Assembly: GCA_013397935.1 (NCBI GenBank)
Contig: VZRN01006295.1
Coordinates: 519,887 to 583,886, forward strand
Reading direction: 5' to 3'
DNA: 64,000 bases
Source: Dasyornis broadbenti
Lineage: Eukaryota; Chordata; Aves; Passeriformes; Dasyornithidae
Shown: positions 38,301 through 53,533 of the stretch, one piece after another
Position numbering within the stretch: position 1 is the first letter of the stretch
How the letters are laid out: every line of letters starts with the position of its first letter
The notes under the pieces: generated by a model
The model's input: only the letters and a program-made list of their open reading frames with translations
Database searches by the model: none
What the model was told of the DNA's origin: nothing
Made by a program: the position numbers and the translations under genes

Positions 38301-41300
38301 GGTATGACTACAAAATATTTTTCTCAATTAATCTGCACAGAAATAGCTAATATGCTGCAATGAAAAAGGCTTAAAAAAAGTTAAATATCACTAGCACATA
38401 ATACAAACACACCAAGAAGTGATGCAATTAAACTTGTGTGATCCTTTTGTGCAAGTATTACGCAGGTTATCTTTATGGTTGAACAGCTTCAACACACATT
38501 TAAGAGCATTGCTTCAGACTGTAAGAAACTCATCTGTTTCTCTTAAAGGGTCCAAGGTTATATTTTATATTATTATAAGATCACCCCATATTTAAGGGGG
38601 GGATGAACATCACAATAGAATTTTGTACCTGGGTTATTTCAAAAATACTTAACATTTTCCATAAGAAAATTAAGTTTAATTTCATCTCACTACTTTTTCA
38701 TATCTAGCTTCTTTTTGGTTTCTAGCAGCCCCAGCAATTTCAAAACTAGAAAACAGCTATACTTTTTCAGGCAGTAATCTTACTAAAACATTTCTCTAGA
38801 CTGAAAAATGGAAAAACACTTCCTTATGATTTTCATTATCTATTTTTCTTCAAAATAAGCTTGCTCTGTTTACCTTCAGGGACCTTCAATATTTACTATG
38901 CATAGTCTGCAGTACTGACCAATTTCACTTTTAGGAAATAAAATTTTCAGCTTTTGTTGTTATCCTTTTTTTGTTTTTACTCTTCCTAGCAAACATGCTG
39001 TTACTTCCATACAGCATTAATGTGAACCCAAAAGGGAGAAACTGTATCTGGAAAATACCCTGAGCCTACAGTCTCATTAGTTCACTGAGAAAACCGAGAT
39101 GTTTTGAAAATGTCATTCAGCATCTAGAATTTGGGAGTTAATTCTAACTATCAAACTCCACAGTGAGGTTAATATCCCGAGACATACACTATTTTAGTCA
39201 GAGCCTACAAACTTTGATACAGCAACTAAGCATGTTTTTCTGACTGAGGTAGAGACTCTTAACAGAGTCTGACCTTCACATCTATAGCAAATAATGATCC
39301 CTTTTATTTACAGATATTTGCTCTAGCAAAATTGTTTTTTCATTTCCTATAGATCATACTTTCAATTAACTCCCTGAACAAGTTTTCATATGCTTCTCTT
39401 CCTTCCCACACAGAGGAGAACATCTAAGCTCTGTTTTATCTCACATGTTCCTACAAAGAGTGTTCTACGTGTTTCCCCATGTGCCCTTCTGCTAGATTTC
39501 CCTACAGTTTTAATGCCTATAAAACTTGACCATACAACAGAACAGGTAGATCAAAAGGAGGCTTCTTGGAGACCCTTTACAAAACCTCTTGGACATTTCA
39601 AAAAGGCTATCTTGGTAGTTGCATCATCAGAGATGCTTTTGCAGCCTGTGAGGAATTAAAATCCTGATTTTCTTCAGACTACTACTCTCTAAAGTGAAAA
39701 TCCGGTATTCTGTAGTAAAACTGGAAAGACATTATCTTTCACATCTACAGGCAGAGCCTGTCCACAGTATGAATACACTCAATTCCTAAATGACAATCCA
39801 TTTCCAATTTACAGGTTAAAACTAGCACTATAGGAAAAATACTGGTTTGTGAACAAGTCCAACATGAGAGCAGACAAGGGCTAGAGTCTGCAAAAGGTCA
39901 TAAATAGTCCCTTTTAATTTTTAGTTCTTCTATTTCACAGCAGCGTTAGCCATTAGTTATAAGTGTATATATAAGATTTAAGTATTAGTCCTACAAATAT
40001 CTGGGCCAATATTTCTTTCCTTCATGACTCAGACAGAGGCACAAGAACTTAGCACAGGCTAGTTCAATGCTTATAGGGAAATTTGATCTAATATTAAAAT
40101 CTAATTCTCCCATCCATACCAAGCATGGACAAGATCTTAATCCTTTCTCTTTGCAGTAATTTCATTCTGTATTCCAAGACACACTCGCATCCTCTTCCTT
40201 TCTCAATCTTATACTTGATTAAGGAAATAAAGATATTTCAGTGATTTCCCTTACAGGTCAGGTTTTCTGAACTTCAGTTCAACCTTGTATCGTCTTGAAC
40301 CTAGTCAAATCATAACACTTGTAATGAAATACACTCACAAACCCAGAAATAACTACCAAGATGCTTCTTGAAGGTAAACACAGCTTAAAATGCAAAGTAC
40401 TTGAAATTCAATCTAGCAAGGAGCTCATATGTCATACTTTAGTGCTTTGCAAACGGAAGGAAGGCATTTGAAATGCCAGTGTGAAAGAACTCTGAAATAA
40501 CTTCATTTATATGAAGTCGCCTTTTTATGACACTGTAGTACTTATTGCCACCTCTATACAAAATAGCAGCTTTTAATTTAAATACCACAAGCTTTTATGG
40601 TGTCAGCCAGGATGGCTGGGCCAAGCTGGATTACTTCTTCCTTACCAAGATGACTGAAATGCCACCTAAGTGCTGCAGGACATGGACATCATGTATCACA
40701 AGGGTACTTGCCTCTTGTGATACCCAACAGACCACATATATATGAGAACGGAAATACCTTTAAAAAGCCCCGTGGTGTTAGAAAGTGCAGCACCAGACAA
40801 ACGAATCTATTTCGCTCAAGCTTGTTTTGGCAGGTTTTCAACTCTCGAGTCTATTCTTGCCTTGTTTTCACACACAAGACTTGGAACAATTCCATTTATC
40901 AAGTCTACCTAGATGGAGCATTGAGTTGGCCTCTAAAATAAGACGGGGAGAAAAAGGAAAAGTAACGCAATTCAATACTGTTAACAATTTTCTCACTATA
41001 GTTTAATGTATGCGGGACAAAAAATGCAATGCAGATGGGGAAAAAAAATCATATATGAAATCTGAAGATACAGAAGACAATTTTTCAAGCCATGCTACTT
41101 GGCATAAGACAATGTTAACCAAATACATAAATCCATTTTTGTGAAAAAAGTCATCATAATATCTCTGAATAATTTTCAATTAAGCTAGAAAAGGGATATA
41201 AACTTATTTTCCATAGTCTAAACCAGACAGTTGCTAGTACTTCATGAAAGATTGAAGAGCTTCCAGTTATGTACATTATATTTTTATATATTAATAGAAT

Positions 41301-44300
41301 GGTTATAATTACACATGTATCATATATCCAGCATACAATTGCTAATGGACATATAAAATTACTCCATGTTTCAAGAAAAAGCTACACTTCCCTTTACACC
41401 ACCTTTCAAGGGTAGCTACTTTTTTACAATAGCAATAGTAGCTTTAGATACTACCAAGAAAGAGTTACTAAATATGTACACTTGGGTACCTATTCACATA
41501 AGAAGAGCTTCCTAATTGCAGAACTTTTATAGCAACTTTGAGAAAAATCAAAATTTTGGCTAACCACTATCATGCATTGAACTTGAAAAATGAAAGCAAC
41601 ATCCTTACTCTATTGTGGAATTTTGCTTGGACAAAATTCAGCTTTCATTTTATTCTCAGACATTTCAGTAAGCCATAACCAAGTTATGATCAATTTTAAT
41701 TAAGTTAATGGATTATGAAAAATAAACTACCTAAAATCACACAAATCCTTTTTACTAGGGCCTGCATTTGGCTTCTGAAAATCAGTTTAGTTTGGCAGAC
41801 ATTTATACTTACCAAATGGCAAAAGCAGGAATAAAAAAGCAATGAGAAAACATTGCAACTGGGATGACATCTAATACTGTAGAAATTGTCTCCACTAATA
41901 AACATATCTTGCAATAATCCCAATGGCATAATTAACAAACCTCTAAGGAAGAAATTGTATTCTTATGATCATGAAATTCCCAAAGCAACTTTGTTGAGCA
42001 TTTTTAAGTCCTAGTTCAAGATACATGCCACCCTTCCTGCTTATTTTCTCTGTGCTAAGTAGCTATCAAATAGAGCACATGCTCTAAGTCAGTCTTGTGC
42101 TCCAAGCTTTTGAAGAAAAATACAATTTAAGTCAGAGCCTTAACTTGATTCAGAGTATCAAGCTGATGGATACTTGTTTATTCAAATTATAAACAAGTTT
42201 TTTACATATAGAACAAACCAAAGTATAGATAAATGAGTCATTAATAACACAACTTAACATTCACCATTTAAACAAAACAAAAAACCCCTCACCATTTTAC
42301 ATCTTGTTACAGTTTGCCTTCATGGCAGACAGCCATCCTGCATCATTTGTGGGTGAGGAAATGGACTGAAATGATAAATGACAGAAATGGTTTCTAAAAA
42401 TTACAAGTTCCTTGATTCTCCCCAGAACAGTGCCTTTTTTCAATGGAGATGTCATTACATCAGAAGTTTCTACCTGAGGGTTCAGAACTTTTGCTATCAA
42501 TATAAAAGAAAAAAAAAACCCCAAACCTATTGTCAGCAAGCCTAAGTTCACGACTGGATTCCGCACTTCATGGAAAAGTTTCAAGATCTGCAGATCAACG
42601 AGCTGACATTCACAGTACATTACTTCAACTCTGTTAACCACTTTGGCGCGGAGTCAGTCCTTGTACAGTCATCAAGACATACAGACAATAATTCTTATTC
42701 TTACCCTTCCCTTCTAGGTCCACACTGCGTGCTTGATTAATGACTGACAAGTTTCTCCAGTAACATAAATGGACGTATTTAGCAGGGATGCCATGGAAAA
42801 TTGTTTTCCTATCAGCAGAAATGAAACACAGGATTTGTACAAAGATTAAGCTTACAAAAGATGGGACAAATAATTTGCAGCAAGAAAACACTCCAGTAAC
42901 TTTCCACCATAGGAGGTCTTCTGGAAAAGCTTAACTACTCTCCCCAGGTCTCATCTTGGACAAGGGGGAGTAGTAGCAAAGTCTCAGTAACAGATAGTTC
43001 TGCAAGACTGCAAGCAGATGCTTTTTCCTGTGTCAGCAGGATAGACAGGGCACATTTTCAACACCAGAACTTGTCTACTTCTGCTGTTGTCAAAGATTTT
43101 CACCCAGAACAAGTCAAGATTAAGCTACTCAGTTACAGTTTTACTTCTCAAAACAGTTTAACCAGACATTTAAATTATCCAAGACAACAGTTGAACTGCT
43201 CCTAGCAATTTAATAAGCTTCAGAGCAAGTACCAGGTAGATCATGGTGATCACTGATGGAATTCTATACTAGATTTACAATGCAGAAGCCCTATTATGCT
43301 TATAGAAAAAACAGACAAGATTTTTGTGTCCTTCCTGTGCACAATATTTGGTAAAGAATAGTCATGATTGTTACTCCAGCAATCAAGCCTATTTTTCTGC
43401 TTGTGGATGTAGATTAATTAATTTACAAGTGCCTTTGCTTGTTAAGGTATTTCTTTCTGCATAACTGTACAATATGGGATATAATTTCAAGTGAGACTAT
43501 GCAAATCCAAAGTCTATGGCTCCAGAAAAAAGAAAAAAAATAAACTGCAAAAGGAAAAAAACTCCACCATATAATATTTTTTTGGATGAAATAGCACTCA
43601 AGTCTACTTTGCAACTGCACAACAATCTGCAAAGCAATTCCATTTAATTTTCGTCTCCTGCAGGCATTACTCCTTTCATCCACATTTTCCATTTGAAAAT
43701 AGACTGGGTATAGCCAGTAGGTGGGGATTTTTTCAAGAAAGTCATCAGCCATTACTTTACACCTCCAACCCTCATGTTATCTGAGCGAGCTGGCATCAAA
43801 GTCTTCAAGATCACTGATTTCTCCTGCTGGCCAGCTGCAGCCCAGCAGTACAACAGAACTGAGCACTGCCCCAAATCAGTCCTTCCAACCAAGGAGAACA
43901 GACAGGAGGTCTCCAACCCAACCTTCATACTGTGTTCAAAACTGAAGACTCCAGAGCTCTGCTTGGTCTCAGCTAAGTTTTGATTACATTACATGAAGCA
44001 CATGGACAACTCTGGGGGCTCCAGAGAAATTAGTGGCTCATTTGCCTTTAATCCTATGAGTGCAAACTGCCACGAATGCCCTATGGTTCTACAGTCAACC
44101 ATGGTTTAGCAAAGTCATTTGCCTAGCTATGATTAAAAAAATTACAGCCTTCATGCTAAGCAACACCAGCCCAGACAAGCAATGCAACAGAATGGGGCTG
44201 TGAATGCCAGTGGCTTCTGCCTCCCACACGACCAACAGTCCCTCTCACCCTCAACATGTAAACCTCAGTGCAGCCACACTTTATACATCCTTGGAGAGGA

Positions 44301-45890
44301 TTAATTTAATTTTTATTTCCTCTCTCTGTTTGCTTTGGAAGTTTGCAGCTTAAGCAATATATATACGACCAAAGTTTGGCAGCAAGAAGCCCGTAACTAT
44401 GATGTATATCATTTCAGCCTGGCGAGCATATTCAGGAAAATAACAAGCTGGCAGTGAGGACAGCTTCATCTCACATTCAGAAAGTGGAAGAGTGGGGTAG
44501 GAATAAGGAAAGGCAAGACATTTCCAGGAGGTAAATTTAAGATGGATTGAGTCTGATATCATCCCTGTGACTGAGGGAACACAGTGCTCAGCAAAATAAG
44601 CTTTAATCATGACAGAGAAGGAGGTAGCAGGCATACAGATCTTTAAAGGCCTTTCCATCATCCCACAGGTTTCTAGCATGCTGGATACTGGTACCTTCCA
44701 AAGTTTGCCAGAGCAATAGTAAAACCAGGGCCATGCAAACAGGTATTATTGCCAGTCCAGCCTGCATGCGTGAGCATAATGCTAGACTGATGAAAACAGT
44801 AAGTATTTTCTCTAATATTTTCCAATGAGAGGAATAGTAACGAACTCTGAAGTGTACCATTTCCAATTTAAGTGTCACTTAAACATTACAAATTTAAGTC
44901 TTGACTTTTATTCCACCAGTTGTCCATCACAAAGAAGTTAAAAGCATGCATAATGTGCTATTCTAGATACACAGTATTCTGTTCCATGTAAGCATAAAAT
45001 CATGTGTCTATGATAATACCTCTGAACCTCTCACATTCTATGCACAATAGAAAACAGCTTCTAGTGCATTCCAGCTAAACACAAGGACTTTCTTTTTATC
45101 TTATTCATGCTATTTCTATATAGCTGAAATGCATTTGCTCAGCTGAGTTCTGTGGTACCTCCCTGCAGTCATAAGCTCCAATTCATGAGTGAAAAAGGCA
45201 TTATTATTGCCTGGAGCAAAATAATCCATCTGTCCTGACACAGACCTCGTTTCAAGGATTTTCTAGCACACAAGGGTTCTTCATTGTGTACAAACTCAAA
45301 ATTATCCAACATCACAACTTATTACCGTTTCAATAGTGTACTAGTCCTCTACCATTTAGATTTCCATGCACCCAGAATTGGGAGGGTTGCTTTCATTAGA
45401 CTTCTCTATTAGTTTTTCAAGATTGTTGTTGCTTCCACCAGAAGCTTTCTGTAAAGAGACATAAGTGCTAGAATGGCCTACACTTGCCTTAATACTTCGC
45501 TATCACTGCTTAGCAGTGTGTTACCCTTACAGATTACACCTAAATCTACACCTACCCTTTTAGTATTATACACCATTGAAGTTTTATTTTCAGCTTTACT
45601 TCCTTTTCCATCTTTTATCATCACTGCGCCCTTTTCCCAATCCAAGTTCAGTGCCTTTAGTTTGAGCTGTCCCTTCCCTCCCCAAAACAAAATTCAGTTT
45701 GGTGTTTCTGTAATACGGAACCAAAACAACTTATGGCAGAAATTGCAAAAGAAAAATTAAAACATAGTCCATTCAGACTCAGTCACAAGCTCAATACCAG
45801 AGCTAAGTATGACCATTCCATTAAAACTGAAAAATTAGACACAGATGAATAGGAGTTATCAGGTTGAACTCCACAGTCAAAAGTTCACTC

Positions 45891-45910
45891 AAAAAAAAAA
45901 AAAAAAAAAA
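45891..45910. repeat. Homopolymer A20
   Basis: Twenty consecutive A on the plus strand, the longest homopolymer in the window, with no recognised retroposon body. Confidence 0.95.
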
Positions 45911-47778
45911 GCAAGAAAGGGAGTGGGGATAAAACCTGTTTGAAATCAGTGTTAGTTTCCTACACAAATTTCACCTAGACCCAAGACTCCACATGCAATG
46001 TTCAAACACTGAGAATAAGACCATGTATTTCAACACCCATATATAAGCTTTTATTTTTTACTTTTAAGCTTCTGCCATTGAGTGATTCATGGTTTGAATG
46101 CTGCTATCTGAAGACTATCATACTCTGCATGTGTATGCACATCATTTACAAGATGGCGCAACATAGTTAAACACCTGGTTTTCCCTGGCCTCCTTCTGTC
46201 AGCCTACAATTCTCTCCTCCAGGAAAAAGAAAATGATGATTTTTCAACTACTTCCAGGTGTGAAAAGGCAATGGCTCTGACCAGGACACCTGAAGCTTCA
46301 AAAGCTCCAGCTAACTTGTACATCCACATTAAGCAAAATCAGATTAAGTGCATCTGGCATTGTAAGCAAAGGCATCATGTCACACACACTTCCCGAGATC
46401 TGCACAGGATGCCTCGACAAACTGGGGGCAGGAGTGTCCTTCATTTGGATCAAATTAAGACAGACATGGTGTACAAATTAGGATGTTAAGCCAGCATGTC
46501 AATAAAACAGCACAAGAGCCTAAATACTTCCAAGCCCAGTAGAAGATCTAATTCTGAGCTGAACACACCATTAACAGACCACAAGGTTTGCCCACAAAAC
46601 TGGGGCAGAATTGAAAAGTCCAAGGAGAAGCCAATTTTTTCCGTTGATATTTCAACCACATTGGTATTAAAAAATACTTGAAGTCAGAACAAAGTTGATG
46701 TTACTGGTTTAATTTTCAAGAAGCAACCAAGGCAACAAAACCTTTCTAGCTTTTGAGTAAACATGCACACACCACAAACTACTGCAATACAGTGTTAACG
46801 AGGTGAGGACTGACGACGTGTTCGCAGTTTAGAATCGTCCCACGCCAAATTTCTTGAAAATTCCAATACACACACAGATGAGACGAGCTGAAGCTCATCC
46901 AAATCTTGAATTTAGTTTCCTGGACACTAGTAAATGAACACAAACAGAAATAAATAACCCTCCAACACATAAATAGCACCCTAGCACCTAAAATACACAT
47001 ATTTTTCTTGCTACAGAGAAATGTGTCAAGACATAAATGGAGACCAGTATCATTGACAGCAGTGCATTTCATACCAAAGACGATCTTGTCCTGAGGTTAA
47101 AAGGAGCTGACAAACATGCCTCAGATTTTCACTTAAGTTTAAACTATTTTCATTTCATAGAGGCTTTGTGTAATGATTGATCACCAGCTACAGTTTCTCT
47201 CACTACTCCAGTGTGAGTGCTTACAAGAACATCTCAAGCTGTTCTTGATGGGACATATCCATAGGTTCAATGACCCTCAGATATCAACTGAACTCCTTCA
47301 ATCTTTGAAGAAATATGGCCTCTCTTAGGACTTGAAATTAGTGATACTTACTCTAGAATTTAGCGCAAAAGTATATTTTAATCCAAGACAATAAGCAACA
47401 CTTTCAGACTGGTATGTGAACAGAATTTTTAAGAACCATACTCACAATCCTAAGTTAAATATCATTAAGTTTCACATAGAGTTTATGATTTATCCTTTGG
47501 ATTAAGGAAGTCTATCTGGTTACCCAAGTAACACCAGATTCCAAAGATTCACTGTGATTACATTTGCTGTTAAAGAAACAATCTACTACAAAGTGTTTGC
47601 TTCCCTGGCATGCACCAGCTAATCACTGAGGCAAAAAGCCACAACTTTCATGAAGGGCCCAAAGCAAACACTTTGTCCTTTCTGCAGTTATCTGAGCCTG
47701 CTAACTTGATAAGCATAATATATCATACTGAGCAATAGACAGTAGAACACAAAGGTTTGGTCAATCTACTTTTAACCA

Positions 47779-47799
47779 TTTTTTTTTTCTTTTTTTTTT
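47779..47799. repeat. T-rich tract (T10-C-T10)
   Basis: Two runs of ten T separated by one C on the plus strand. On the minus strand this is an A-rich tract. Confidence 0.9.
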
Positions 47800-50700
47800 A
47801 TTACTTTGCAGATACTGTTTTCAGTTTCTTCTACCTAGTTTTACTGCTTGCAGTTCCAACTACATTCCTTTTTTTCTCCTATTAGGCAAATAACTTAGTT
47901 ATTGTTTAGTTACAGTTGTATTATTCTTCCTTCAAAAAATAGTATAGAATATCACATATTTAAACATCTTTGCTTCAACTTAGAATCACGAAATGTTTAA
48001 CAGTGAAAGTTCATGGTATATTGTCCTTCTACACTCATCATCTTTCTAAGATACATGAGAAAAGATCTTTCTCTCAGACAAGGATATATAAGGAGTTGAT
48101 CTAATATTTTATGTTCCAATTTCTGTGAAATTAGCAGGTGCAAAATTTAAGCAGCATTGAAGCAATTACAGTTCTGAGATAAAGCACAAATGAAGGATAA
48201 TAAGTTACTCTAATAGTCTGGCAATTAACTTAACACCAAATTCAAGAGGCTACCCTTGTTCTTTCGCTTCAGGTTTCTGTTCATATCAAAACTGGAATAA
48301 CCAATAACAGACAATAGGACATGAGATAAATTACATCAATTTTGAGCCATGCTTTTTTTCAGTTCACAGGATTTGTCTGCTGTCTAATTCAAAATAGACA
48401 TCTGACAAATAATTTCTCACAACCAAATCTCACATTTCCCTCAGAATCTTCACAGTCTTCTCTTTATAAGCAATATTTTAAAAACAACTGGTATCATCAC
48501 AGCAACACAAAAAAAATATTAGGCAGGGCTATTTTGTGTGTGGTTTTCGGCTTTTTTTTTTTTTCCCCATATAGAAGCACACATTCTAAACAGTATTCAA
48601 AGTATGTGAAAGCATTAACACATCAACGTGAGAAGATACCAATTCTCCTTCATTCCAAATAGCTATTTAATGTGTTTGGTAAAATCTGAACCCAGTGACT
48701 GAATGGCAGTGCTGTTATTTTGAGTTGGATACACTTTCATTGAGAGTGGCATTCTCAGCATAGTCCAGAAAATATTCATATTTTACTGAATGTTACAGGA
48801 GTCTGTCTTCCTTTATTAGATAGTAGCAGAAGTGATCTTTACAAAAAGTTGAAGGATAGAAGCAGATTTATCAGTCATCGAATGCCATTTCAGAAGAAAG
48901 AAAAATAAATGTTCCTTGAGGATTTTTTTCCTCGAAACATATTTTTGAAGCAGTCTGTCAAATTAACAGCATCAACTGACACCCACTGATGTCAGCCTTT
49001 TTTACTGGAACATGACAAAGCATATTCAGAATCCTGTGAATTTTAGCCAGGTCCAGAAGAATCTCTCATTAAAACCAGGCACATCAGCTTCTGGACAAAC
49101 CCAACGCAGGACAGAAAATGTGTAGTACAACTGAATCTGAGGTCCGAGGGAATTAAAAGAATATTGAGAAACTCTACAGGAACATCAAAGGGAAAATACA
49201 CTCACAGCTAAAATCAGATTGAGCATAATTTTGCCTCAAATTACAAGCAGTTACTAAAATCTTATTTTGAAAGTGAAAGAAAAGCAAGAGTAGGAGAGCA
49301 TTTTCAGAAGGCAGAGTTCAAGCTTATCTCAGCCCACAATAAAGAAGGGTCACGTAAATGGTTTTCCGAGCTAGAGCCCACAAAAGGCAGTTCTATTACA
49401 ATTTTATTTACACCACATTTGTGCCTGTTCTATAAGGAAAACTACCACAGAAGTCTCTCCTTGTCCAAGCTAAACGACTGCTCTGAACAGTGAACAGTTT
49501 CTAACGTTCTGGGTGCCACACGAAGTTTTCATTGCTCAAATGGAAGCTCAAACCCTACCTGACAAGGCTTACAAATGCTTATCTTATGGGGTGGAGGTAG
49601 GAAATGTGGATGTATCTAATACATAAGGAAATAATCAATCAATATTTACATATGTCTAGATGGACATATAAACATAGACAAATAAACCTTCAGATTAAGC
49701 AAACATCACAGACGGAAAAAAGAATTTATTGCTATTGCCCACATCCTTGAGATTTCTTACTTTTTGTCTTTCAGGAATTCCCACGCAGCATTATTTACGT
49801 ATAACGAACAAGGTAAAAAAAATTCCCACAAACAATGAATACATCACAATGCTGTAAAATTTCACTCTATTAGGTATACAAAAAGGAAATGGACTTCATG
49901 TTAGGGAAAACTAAAAGCACTGTAGATTAGATTAGGCACTAGTAAACCCCAAAATTTAGTTATGATAACTGTGATAAAAATTTAGAATGGAGATTTATTA
50001 TGTGTCCAAGTCATTGCAAGCTGCTTGACAGGTTACAGTCATCCAGAAAAGCCATCAAGCTTCTTCTGACTCATACATTCACATGTCCAAGGCCGCATAA
50101 ACACACCACAGGTAGGTTACACGCCTATGAAAAGTCTCTGTACTTCACTCTGTGGGAGGGTATAACTCAAACTAGCTGATCTCAATTGACTACAGAATCT
50201 TGCAAACAAACATTCATAATGCATCTCTAGGGAAATCTTGCCTGCCTTCTGGCAAACCTATGTACACCCCAGAGGACAGAGTAAGGAAGTAAAAATCTCC
50301 TAGCCCAGTATAGCTGATAGGTTGCTACAGGACCTTGTTTTTTGCTATCAAAACAAAATCTTTTATTTAAACCATTCATACAACAATTTTACTTTGATTT
50401 TCAAGAGTTACAAACTCCCAAATGCATCATCACAGCTCAAGACAAAAACTATCCTTAAATACGAGAGAAGTATCACAATGGCCAGTTAGTGAACATTCAT
50501 CAGACACAACACTACACCACAAGTTGTATGTTCAGGTAGCTGATTAAGGCTAGAGGAATGTGTAGATGGAAAATCATCAGATTATAGCCATGCTCACAAC
50601 TTCTGCTTATGCTTCCAGCCTCGTCTGCTGTAACTGCCTAAACCAATGATGGTCCAGCAGCCAGAATTAACAGGAGCACAAGAATTATCATTATCCACTC

Positions 50701-51869
50701 TTGAACTGCCATTTTCATCAGCCAATCTCATTACATATTTCTCAAGGGAAATCTGGACATGCTGGCAGAAATGAGGAGATGCCAAACTTGACAAAAACAC
50801 AGTAGCAGGAACCATAGTACAATAGCCAGAAGAGAAGTATAGAACGGCTCAGCAACTCCAAGCAGATATTTCTCAAGCATGCTGCTAGTTTTGGCACTGC
50901 TGGTGGTATCAGTCTTAAAAATTATGCAGTCATTTGACAAGCTGACATAAAAAGATAAGATACATGAACATAAGGCAGGATATTTTGTGCAATAAATTTA
51001 AACTACAGCATCTTAACAGGGATTGTGAAGTTATATTAATAAAAATTGGTGTTCCTATTTTATTTCATTATTTCAATCAAGAACTAGAACTAATCTGAAG
51101 CAACTTGCTAGTCTCAGTTCATAAATTCTGAAAAATGGATAAACCTGACATATTTAAATATGCAGTATCAGGTTGTATATATTCTTCAAGAAGTCTTAGG
51201 AGACAGTCTAGCATTCAAAAAGGATGGGGTTTTGACTAACAAATGCTGGGTATTCATCATATACTTCGAGATTACTTCACTTTTTAGAGAAGGAAACTAC
51301 TTTAGACAGCTATCATAGGCAATAACAGGAGGAACAGTTAAGTGTCAGAACCACCCTGCGATAACAGTACTTAAGTAGTTTGGTACAGCATTTTACCCAA
51401 AGAATTACATTTGGGATCTTGGATTCCTTAAAATCAGATTTACAGTTAATTGAATAAACTGTAATCACTCCTACCAAGCATCAGACCTTACTCGGAAGAG
51501 CCAATGTCAGATTTTTTAATTGGGATAATTTCTTTCTATCTGTACTGTAAGTGCATTTGCTCTGGTAGGTCTCAGATTTCAGGCAGCAGATCAAATGAGA
51601 CTGCAGTTTCATGTACCTTTCCAATTTGTTCTTAGTATTGTTTGGGCAAGTTTTAAATGCTTGGCTATAGCATTTCAGTACAAATTAGCCAGAATAAAGT
51701 AAGGTTTCAATTTGCAGCTTTAACCTTGCCAATGTCCCAACTACTTTTGCCCTGTATTTGAACTCTAATTTAAATGCTGATTGTAATGGTATTGTTGTAA
51801 TTAGCAGAACAGTTCTGCAGGAACACTGCCTATTAGACAGCAAAAGCATATCAAGATGTGGTTAAGCAC

Positions 51870-51885
51870 AAAAAAAAAAAAAAAA
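51870..51885. repeat. Homopolymer A16
   Basis: Sixteen consecutive A, followed by CCAC and another seven-A run. Confidence 0.95.
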
Positions 51886-52138
51886 CCACAAAAAAAATGC
51901 TTAAGGGCAAGCTCTATACTACTTTGTATCTTCACATACTGCTTGAGGTGATTATCTTTGTGTATGCATTCAGAGATGTTGGTTAAAGGAATTAAAATAG
52001 TGAGCTCTGTTTATTCAGCCAAACTGTTTATAGTTTTGGATTTATTCACTGTCACGCCTCTCAGCCCCCTCTTACTCCTCCTCAATCTTTTTGGCTTGAA
52101 ATGATTCTGTTTTGGCACATTCTGTAATGCAACATTTC

Positions 52139-52170
52139 ACTTTTCTAGAAAACTCCCCTGCTAGAAAAGT
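52139..52170. repeat. Perfect 10-bp stem with 12-base loop
   Basis: ACTTTTCTAG at 52139-52148 and CTAGAAAAGT at 52161-52170 are exact reverse complements around a 12-base C-rich loop. Pairing does not continue beyond the arms, so it is far shorter than a microRNA precursor. Confidence 0.6.
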
Positions 52171-52839
52171 AACACAAAACCCCAGGAAACTTACCTAGTC
52201 TCCAGTTTCACTACCAACTCAAAACAGCCACAGTTCACTGAAAGCCAACTGAATCTCTGCCCAGTTCCAAGCCAGCAGGGGCAAAATCAAGCATTCATAT
52301 CAACTTCTGACACGCTCTGGCATACAGAAAGCCTGCTTTGATAGAACTTCAACAAAAGAACCAAGAGCCCAAATACCCAATAAGAGGCTACAAAGACATG
52401 AAGACAGAGATGAAACAGAAGAGAATTGACATCAAGAGAAGAGGAATTATACATATATTTGCATTAATCCAGAAAGAACAACTATAGGTTTTCATTTGAA
52501 TTAATAAACTTTAATGTTATAGAGAAAATAAAAAGAAAAATGGTAAAGAACTGCAGCAGGAAAAGATTTCTTAACAGGTATCAGACGCAATAAGGGATCG
52601 GAAGAGCTTTTTCTGCCAAAGGGATCATCAAGAAAATCAGTAAAAAATTGCATCTTTTCAGCAATACTCTTTTGCCACAATACCTAGTTCAGTGCCCCAA
52701 GAGGCTACACAAACAACTCAAAAGTTTCAATGGAACTCCTATATACAATACATAGCTACCCACCTATTTAAGTGAACCATAATACACAGAAAGGATGCCT
52801 ATTTGCAAACTAATTCTCTCAGATTTTTATCTACCTCTC

Positions 52840-52855
52840 AAAAAAAAAAAAAAAA
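52840..52855. repeat. Homopolymer A16
   Basis: Sixteen consecutive A followed by GAGAATTAC; no retroposon body is seen. Confidence 0.95.
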
Positions 52856-53533
52856 GAGAATTACATTCACTTGAATCTCACTTTGAGCTGATTCTCTATC
52901 AGTGACCATTTAAAAATACAACAAGCATCCAGTAGCAAAGAATCTGCTCCATCTTCCCAAATTTTTCATATTGTCCATCACAGTCCACAACACAAGAACG
53001 TCTACTCTTTAATTCACTGAATAAATTAAGAATTACTCTGAGACCCAAAAGATACCAGTGTTTTGAAAGAATATGATTATGAAGCCAAAAGAAATTAACA
53101 GAATTACATACCCCCTGAAAGTATCCTACAGCAAGCACTTTGTTCCCTCACTTGTAAGGTGAAATTAGAGGCACACAACCCAAATAAATTTGTGTTCAAG
53201 AAATGCCACTTACATATTCCCATGTAGAGCAGTAATAAATGTTTTCTGCTACTGCGGTTAATCTTTTCTGGAAAAAGAAATTTTTCTATATAGAAGCTTC
53301 AGTGGCCAGGTCCCACAACAAAAGGATGGCCAATGGCCACAAACACAGCCTGATCAACCTCAGCCACTATCATCTTGCACAGGGTACAGTAGCACTTTCA
53401 AAGGAGTATTTAAAGCATTACATATTTGCAAAGTGCTACATTTTCATATAACTGCCTCCCAAGACGATTTAATGGAAGGAATGGTTCCTAATTAATGTAA
53501 TTGTTCCCACCAGGCTATAGGCCCTGCTGCTCT

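Larger units (their letters stand above)
31019..53533. other. Intronic DNA, unique-looking, candidate conserved noncoding stretches
   Basis: Over 22 kb without a recognised gene, exon or repeat family. The longest open frames (34173-34589 plus with 138 codons, 37642-38064 plus with 140 codons, 34708-35082 minus with 124 codons) have no domain, conserved motif or splice context. The 31900-32500 segment is AT-rich and complex rather than repetitive, and holds the inverted repeat at 32327-32345. Confidence 0.55.
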
